Part shown: in pieces, positions 58,448 through 64,000 of the stretch
How positions within the stretch are numbered: the first letter of the stretch is position 1
Layout of the letters: every line of letters begins with the position of its first letter
Origin: Diplodia intermedia
Lineage: Eukaryota > Ascomycota > Dothideomycetes > Botryosphaeriales > Botryosphaeriaceae
Direction: 5' to 3'
Assembly (NCBI GenBank): GCA_021495925.1
Contig: JAKEKT010000054.1
Span: 1-64,000 of the forward strand
DNA length: 64,000 nt
Notes under the pieces: model-generated
Told to the model about the DNA's origin: nothing
What the model saw: the letters and a program-made list of their open reading frames with translations, nothing else
The model's database searches: none
Program-made: the position numbers and the translations under genes

Positions 58448-60613
58448 CTACTCCTCCGCCGAAGACTCGCCCTCGTCCTCCTTGTTATCCTTCTTCGCGG
58501 GCTTCTTCTTCTTCTTCTTGTTCTTGGACTTAGTGCCCGCAGCCTTTCCAATGGGCTGCTCAAGGATCTTAAGAATCTCCTCGTCGGCGATCTTCTTATC
58601 CGTCTTCAACTTCTCGATGTCGGGGCTCTGAGGCGCAGCCAGAAGGGTGATACCGTTCTTGGTGATAGCTGTAGTTCAAGTCAGCACCTCTGATCGACAA
58701 GATAGTGATTTATTTCAACAATATAAGAAAGCGGCAGAGCACGGGGACGGTCCTCGGGCGAACGGCAGGTAGAACGCGACGCAGATGCGTCCACAGTCTA
58801 TCGTGGAGCAACTGCCTGGACCGGGGATTTCCCTCTTGCATTTGCCAGGCCCACTGTCATGGATATACCAGCAAATGCATCGGAGACTTTCCAAATGATG
58901 GCGCTTGTAAAGCGTCACCAGACAGGTCAATCTCATGCAAAAAGCCGAAAGGCTAACCGGGCAGCGTTTACGTCGCCACGGCTGGAAAGGAACAGGCGGA
59001 CGATTGTTTCGACTTTCCAGCTCGCCCTGGTCTTCCGTTGTAACATCCGATTGACGGACTGTGTCGGGGCATGCTAGTTTCTTCGTGTCCAAATCTATTG
59101 CTGAGCTCGGTCCCGGACAACTGAAGTCCATGCGAGTAGTTGGTCAAGGCGGGCACCAAAGGAAACGTCTTCCACGAAGGCCTTGGAATCCGCATATCTT
59201 GGAGAGTTGTCGAATCATATCGACATAGTTCGAATGGCCAAGGTAGGCATGTCCAGGGGATTCGACTCCTCTTCCCAAGTTTCCTCTCGAGAGCACCCGG
59301 GGATGGTGTGCTATAAAGACAACTCCAATACATCACGTCCGCGTAGGAAATATGCGTGGAAATATCATGGAATAGAAGAAAATCAATAAACTTACCAATG
59401 GTGGATAGAACTCTGGCAACGGCCTCGTTGTCCTTATCACCAACCACCTCGTACGCGCGAACGACGCCACCACGGACGCACTCAACGATACCGACCTTGC
59501 CAGCGCGCTCATCCTCAAGCTGGCGCAAGCTGAAGGGGAAATTGCCGAACTTCTTCACAATCTCGGATAGAGTCGCCCTGGAGCTGGGGCGCTTGAGACC
59601 GTAGGTGGTGTTGGTGCGGCGGTGAAGAGTGGTACGGTCGGGCAGGTTCTTGACCTTTCCTGAGCCCAAGCTGACGCCAACTTCGACGCCCCAAACATCA
59701 CCAACCTCGGGAGTGCCGTCACCTCTGACGCCCTCACCCGGAGCAAGGATGATCTTCTTCTCGCCCTCGATTTCTGACCGGCCGAAGACCCACGACGTGG
59801 TGCTCTCAACAAGGTTGCAGTCGAAGCTTTTCACAACCTTCTCGAGCATCTGGGTCATCTGAGCCTGGGTGTAGGGCTTCTGGGCCTGCGCCTTCTGCTT
59901 CTCTTCGTCGGTACCGGAAGCAAGAGTACCGGGCGGCAGCATCAACCTCAGCAGGAGCTCGTTCGCATAGTGGGTAGCAAGCAGAAGGTCGGCCTGACGG
60001 CTAGGAATAACATCGTCCTTGTGCTCGTGGGAGGGGATGATGATGGTGTCGCAGACAATGGTTCCCAGGTTGTCAATCTGAGCACCCAGCTGGATCTTGA
60101 TGATATCGCCAGGCTTCAGAGTGCGCTCAGCCTCTTCAGTGTCGGACTTGATCGGGGTGTAAGGCGTGACGTAGGATGAGGGCGAGACGGTGGTGGGGTG
60201 CGCAATGCCCTTGGGGATCTTCTTGCCCTTGTAGACGGCAGCGACCTTCTCATCCAGAAGCTTGTCGCCGCGCTCGCAGATATCGACAATCTTGGCGCCC
60301 TCGATGCACCATCCTGTGGACGGCGTCAGTATGAAGTTGTGGGGTGATCGCCAGGAACAGCGCTAGCACAGCAGTAGAGGGACCGCACCCGTAACAGTCT
60401 CAAGGACGGCCAGAGAGATCTTGGCAGCCTCCTTGTACTTGGTGAGGGTATCGGGGTTGTTGAGCGTGTAGTCTGCGGGCGTGTCAGCGGGTGCGCGAAG
60501 CATTAGAAGCTGCCCGTCTTGAGCTGAGCTGTGCTATGACGTAGAGCGCAATGGCAGCAACAGCGGCAGGCAGCAGCGATTGGAGGCATACCGATCTCAG
60601 TTGACTCGGCCAT
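58448..60613 (-). CDS. PA2G4/Cdb4-like inactive methionine aminopeptidase-fold protein
   Basis: Model: complement(join(58448..58668,59396..60313,60389..60472,60592..60613)), 414 aa. The family (human EBP1/PA2G4, fission yeast Cdb4) has the pita-bread fold of type 2 methionine aminopeptidase, generally without peptidase activity; PA2G4 binds ribosomes near the exit tunnel. Visible blocks: ISLAVLETVTGWCIEGAKI at the first junctions, ICERGDKLLDEKVAAVYKGK, KGIAHPTTVSPSSYVTPYTP, GDIIKIQLGAQIDNLGTIVC, then NLVESTTSWVFGRSEIEGEK and a lysine-rich tail (KSKNKKKKKKPAKKDNKEDE). Exon 1 encodes only seven residues (MAESTEI). The last intron, 58669-59395, is 727 nt, by far the longest in the window, and the frame remains open for about 140 codons into it. 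Confidence 0.9.
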
Positions 60614-60912
60614 GATGGGCGGCGGCGAGTAGCGAGGGAGCGGAAGGGTGTAGGAGGTGTAGGATTGCAAGAGAACGCCCAGCCGCGCAGCGAAAGGTGT
60701 TTGACGAGCGAGAGCCCCTCTGCACACGGACCACGAACGATTTCGTCGTCATGGTGGGGTCGCTTAAATCGGCTCTGTCCCCGCCCCTTCCGTCAACCCG
60801 TCAGCGGCCAGCCATCCGGATTATCTCTCTGCACGCCCAACAGAACCACCATGTAACACGAGAAGTCAATAATATTGCTTAACCCTGCCTGTTGGCCCAG
60901 CCATTGAGCGAC
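60614..60912. promoter_or_regulatory. Bidirectional promoter region, PA2G4-like/EEP gene
   Basis: 299 bp between divergent starts (384 bp if the downstream ATG at 60997 is used for the plus-strand gene). GC-rich near the PA2G4-like gene; no TATA box recognised. Confidence 0.5.
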
Positions 60913-61923
60913 ATGGGTTTCTGGGAGTATTTGAATTGGCAGAAGCCCCAACCTGCGCCGGGCCCCGGTGGCAGGCAACAGCACTCGTCGTCCATCATGA
61001 AGACTCTTTACACTGCCCTTCCGCTGCGAATCATCACACACAATATTCGCTATGCGACCACGAACCCCTTCGCGGGTGAGGAGCTGTGGCCTGTGAGAGC
61101 CCCGCGGCTGCTCAACGAGCTACGCTTCCATGCCATCCACAACCAAGAGGCTTTCATTGGCCTGCAAGAGGTCCTCCACAACCAGCTAGTCGATATCATG
61201 ACTGGCTTGAACAGCGGAGCGTCCTCCGATGTGAACTACATTCAGGTCGACCTGACCCCGCAGGCCGGTGCAGCCGAGTGGGCCTACCTTGGCGTAGGCC
61301 GCGACGACGGGAAAGAAGCCGGAGAATACTCGCCCATTCTCTACCGCCCTGCCGTCTGGGACGTCGAAGACTATCAGTACTTTTGGCTTTCCGAGACTCC
61401 GAGCGTGCCGTCCCTGGGGTGGGATGCGAGCAGCATTCGCATCGTCACCATTGGTCGTTTTCGCCACCGGGACAGCAGCAAGCAGGTTTTGATGCTGAAT
61501 ACACATCTTGATGATGCGGGCTCTGTTTCGAGGCAGAAATCTGCGGAGCTGATCACCAACTACATCAGCGACTACCTCGGCAGATACGCCAATGGAACCA
61601 CGCTTCCGACCATTCTTACTGGCGATTTCAACAGTGAGCCAACTGGTGAAGCATACCAATACTTCAGCAATCCGCCTTCCGTGGTTAGAGACATCAGAGA
61701 CAGCATCCCAGAGGAGCTGCGGTATGGAAATAACCTCACGTTTACGGGATTCAGTTCGGCAGACGGGCCGTCCAAGCGCATCGATTTCATCTTCGCGGGG
61801 CCATGGAAGAATTCGACGTCGGCCATTGATGCCTACAAGACGTACGCCGTGCTTGCAAACAAGTTCGACGATGGCGTATACATAAGTGACCACAGAGCTG
61901 TTGTTGGAGATCTCGAGCTGTGA
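60913..61923 (+). CDS. Endonuclease/exonuclease/phosphatase-fold protein
   Basis: One uninterrupted frame, 336 aa from the first ATG at 60913. The EEP (DNase I-like) metal-dependent hydrolase motifs are all present: LRIITHNIRYAT, GLQEVLHNQLVDIM with the metal-binding Glu, LNTHLDDAGSVSRQKSA, LTGDFNSEPTG with the catalytic Asp/Asn pair, and the terminal SDHRAVVGDLEL with Asp-His. The block YLGVGRDDGKEAGEYSPILY is typical of a fungal subgroup of unknown substrate. The 28 residues before MKTLYTALPLRI are proline/glycine-rich and not needed for the fold, so the start at 60997 (308 aa) is equally likely. No signal peptide is evident with either start. Could hydrolyse a phosphodiester or phosphomonoester; the substrate cannot be read from sequence. 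Confidence 0.85.
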   Translation: MGFWEYLNWQKPQPAPGPGGRQQHSSSIMKTLYTALPLRIITHNIRYATTNPFAGEELWPVRAPRLLNELRFHAIHNQEAFIGLQEVLHNQLVDIMTGLNSGASSDVNYIQVDLTPQAGAAEWAYLGVGRDDGKEAGEYSPILYRPAVWDVEDYQYFWLSETPSVPSLGWDASSIRIVTIGRFRHRDSSKQVLMLNTHLDDAGSVSRQKSAELITNYISDYLGRYANGTTLPTILTGDFNSEPTGEAYQYFSNPPSVVRDIRDSIPEELRYGNNLTFTGFSSADGPSKRIDFIFAGPWKNSTSAIDAYKTYAVLANKFDDGVYISDHRAVVGDLEL

Positions 61924-62477
61924 TTATGGACGGCTGAGAAATCGGATCTGGGTACCCAATTGTCGCGATCTCTTCGTCAGCGTTCCCATCGGACTAAACA
62001 GCATGTTAAATCTAGTTTGAACCTGAACAATACCAGTTTCCTATCTTACCCAGTCGTCTTCGGTCTCTTCACCTCCCACAAGACCTCATTGTCTGTCGGG
62101 TTGCGCTTCCACCGGTCTGCTGTTAACTATTTTCAAACATGACCCTATTGAGCAATACCGTGTACTTAGAGACAGGCTCCGTTCGACACGTGTAAGCCTT
62201 GGGTTTACGCACATTTTGCAGCACACCGGACTTACCAGACGGCCACCCCAGCAATGGCTTTATTCGTACTACTCTTTCGCTACACTCGATAAAAGCACGC
62301 AATAGCAAATTACCAATGACAACTCTTGGCGCGAATGATTCATATAGCCAGCAGCAAACAAAAGGGATAGAGCAAAATAGCAAGACGGAAGCAGAGTACT
62401 TCATGGAGCCCAAGCATGAATGCTACACGAGCCAATCCCTATACCTGGCCTGCCATGACTACAATGCGGCTGGAGGT
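61924..62477. other. Convergent intergenic region
   Basis: 554 bp between the 3' ends of the EEP gene and the DUF1917 gene, less GC-rich than the genes. No gene seen. Confidence 0.6.
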
Positions 62478-63736
62478 TCAGCGGAACATGTCCGCAACCG
62501 ATCTCTGCTTCCCCTTAGACTTCGGCTGTGGGGAGTGTATCTCCTCCGCTTTTCGCTTCTTAGCCGGGCCCTCACTCTTGAGCATGTCCTTGCTCGAATA
62601 AAGGCTTGCAGGCAATTTGTACTCATTCCCCGCGTTCAGCTGCAGGTAAGTGTATGCATCCATCTTGTACCATATTTTGTGCGCGTCGTCTCTGTCAGAC
62701 GCCAGACCGATGTCTACCAGTGCCAGGAGAACACGGCGGACGTCATCGACGTCAAAACAATCCCGAGTGTAAATAACGATCACACCACAGGGGTCTTTCT
62801 TGTTGGCACTTTTCGTCGCAACCTTTGCGGTGGGTCCAAGCCGATTTTCAAGTACAGCCAGACAGACTTGCTTCCAAAGCCTCGGTACATCGTCCCAGCG
62901 AGGGAAGAGCAACCACTACGTTGCAGGTTAGCATGAACATAGGACAGGGCTCGCTCGCACCCTGAACTGGGTAATAGTGACCTTGCCGCACACGACGTGC
63001 GTCTCGCGAGCCAGCTCGGCTATCTGTTGCTTGAGATTCTCTCGATCTTTGGACAGCTTGCCTATGATAGTGCCCTTTCGCATGTCTGGGTATTCCTTCT
63101 CAAGCTCTTCTCTCTTCTTACGATAGTCTTCGAGCAGGCCGTAACCTGTATCTTTGAATGCTTGATAATTGGGATCCTCCTTGGATTGAGCTGACTTGTA
63201 CGGATTATTAACCCAGAACCAATGGATACCGGTTTCTTCCATTACGGTCGAATCCGGGGGGCAGCGCTTCAAGAATTCCGAGACGGTCTCTGACGGTTGA
63301 TACCAAAGGGGATCACCCTCGTACGGATAGGCGAGCTCGTTCGACTCTCCGTCTTGCCTGTTACCTTTCAGCGTTGAGGAAGGACGCGTACGAGCACGTG
63401 CTTTGTAGGCGATAGTAGACACGAGGCTCTCATGTGTAGACCAGTACTCTGCCGCATTGTGCGAGTTGCTGCGCTTCTCGAGAGAGTCGACGGCTTCATC
63501 TCCCCCTATAACAAGGCGACTGTTAGAGCACGGTCGGCAACAGCGAAGAGCTGCTCTGAAGTTACATTACCATAAAAGCTTGACTCATCAGATACCCAGC
63601 CTTCCCCTGACACCAATTCCTCCGCGGGAGACATCTTGACGGCGTACAGTTTCGGCTTTGAGCTGCATTCCAGTGTCGTTTCGGATGCCGTGTTTCGCTT
63701 GGTGGACACAGAATGGCGGAGTTGACGGGAGCTCAT
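62478..63736 (-). CDS. DUF1917 (C11orf68/Bles03-like) protein
   Basis: Model: complement(join(62478..62915,62982..63505,63571..63736)), 375 aa; introns of 66 and 65 nt. The family is recognised from ETGIHWFWVNNPY, then VVCGK joined to WLLFPRWDDVPRLW by intron 2, LGPTAKVATKS, GVIVIYTRDCFDVDDVRRVL and IWYKMDAYTYLQLN. The fold is related to the eIF4E-like group in known structures of this family; the biological function is not established. The donor of intron 2 is GTCACT, non-consensus, but it exactly restores the conserved GKW junction. The C-terminus is basic (GPAKKRKAEEIHSPQPKSKG) and could be a nuclear signal. The start at 63736 is preferred: an in-frame ATG at 63850 would add an arginine-rich 38 residues but leaves only eight bases before the divergent gene's ATG. 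Confidence 0.84.
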
Positions 63737-63858
63737 CCAGGGTGTCGTGCACGGGCCTCTAGTGACGCGTGACGCGACTCGGCGGCACGCGCTCGCGTCT
63801 CTCGCCGCCCAGAGCCATCGCCTCTTTCCAGCTGCAGACCGGAAAGGCATAATTCACG
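63737..63858. promoter_or_regulatory. Compact divergent promoter
   Basis: 122 bp between the DUF1917 gene start (minus) and the partial gene start (plus). Assigned from orientation only. Confidence 0.45.
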
Positions 63859-64000
63859 ATGCCGCACTCAGTCACGCCAGGCTCTTCGCAAGGCGAGGAT
63901 GTTGACCTTCCGGATGCGCCACCCGCCAATGAGCACCCCGCCCAGCCTTTCGATGTGGAAGATGAGAAGAAGGCGTTGGAGGAGATGATGGATGCGGAGG
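63859..64000 (+). CDS. Partial gene, acidic N-terminus, product unknown
   Basis: An open frame starts at ATG 63859 and runs off the window end (47 complete codons). The visible N-terminus is acidic and proline-rich (MPHSVTPGSSQGEDVDLPD, then EDEKKALEEMMDAE), with an amphipathic acidic helix at the end. This is too short to identify a family. Divergent placement next to the DUF1917 gene supports a real start. Confidence 0.5.
   Translation, partial: MPHSVTPGSSQGEDVDLPDAPPANEHPAQPFDVEDEKKALEEMMDAE

Overview
This window is nuclear DNA from a filamentous ascomycete (Pezizomycotina; Dothideomycetes is a reasonable but unproven guess). The evidence is GC-rich genes with mostly 45-60 nt GT-AG introns, long serine/proline-rich disordered regions, and a set of fungal-type genes: Atg26-type sterol glucosyltransferase, Vac7, Wee1, Gcn1, Ada1/Hfi1, Rco1-like, Tls1 and Ayg1-like. 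I rebuilt exon structures by requiring GT-AG splice sites, phase compatibility and continuity of conserved protein blocks. No tRNA, rRNA, CRISPR array, transposon or viral element was recognised.

Layout. 0.8-5.2 kb: sterol 3-beta-glucosyltransferase (minus). 6.4-7.9 kb: PRISE-like Rossmann reductase (minus). 8.7-11.3 kb: divergent pair dph5 (minus) and spt3 (plus), sharing about 0.3 kb. 11.9-12.8 kb: small secreted cysteine-rich protein (minus). 14.4-17.7 kb: vac7 (minus). 19.2-22.8 kb: wee1 (minus). 22.8-32.4 kb: a gene-poor stretch with an Ayg1-like alpha/beta hydrolase and an F-box protein (both minus). 32.4-34.0 kb: hexokinase (plus). 35.5-37.0 kb: ada1/hfi1 (minus). 37.5-45.7 kb: gcn1 (minus), divergent from a DHX57-type DEAH helicase at 45.9-50.8 kb (plus) with only 170 bp between the start codons. 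51.4-52.8 kb: tls1/C9orf78-like splicing factor (minus). 54.0-57.6 kb: double-PHD Rco1-like protein (minus). 58.4-60.6 kb: PA2G4/Cdb4-like protein (minus), divergent from an endonuclease/exonuclease/phosphatase-fold protein at 60.9-61.9 kb (plus). 62.5-63.7 kb: DUF1917 protein (minus), divergent from a gene cut by the right window edge.

Most genes are conserved housekeeping functions: translation control and the eEF2 modification (gcn1, dph5, PA2G4-like), chromatin and transcription (two SAGA subunits, one Rpd3S-type subunit), RNA processing (DEAH helicase, tls1), cell cycle (wee1), vacuole/peroxisome membranes (vac7, atg26-like) and glycolysis (hexokinase). They do not form one pathway. The parts most likely to be accessory are the PRISE reductase, the secreted cysteine-rich protein and the Ayg1-like hydrolase island. 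I did not find a convincing new multi-gene system. The best leads are unusual gene structures: a two-codon terminal exon in spt3, a stop-free 186-nt intron before a PHD finger, and a 727-nt terminal intron that stays open for about 140 codons.
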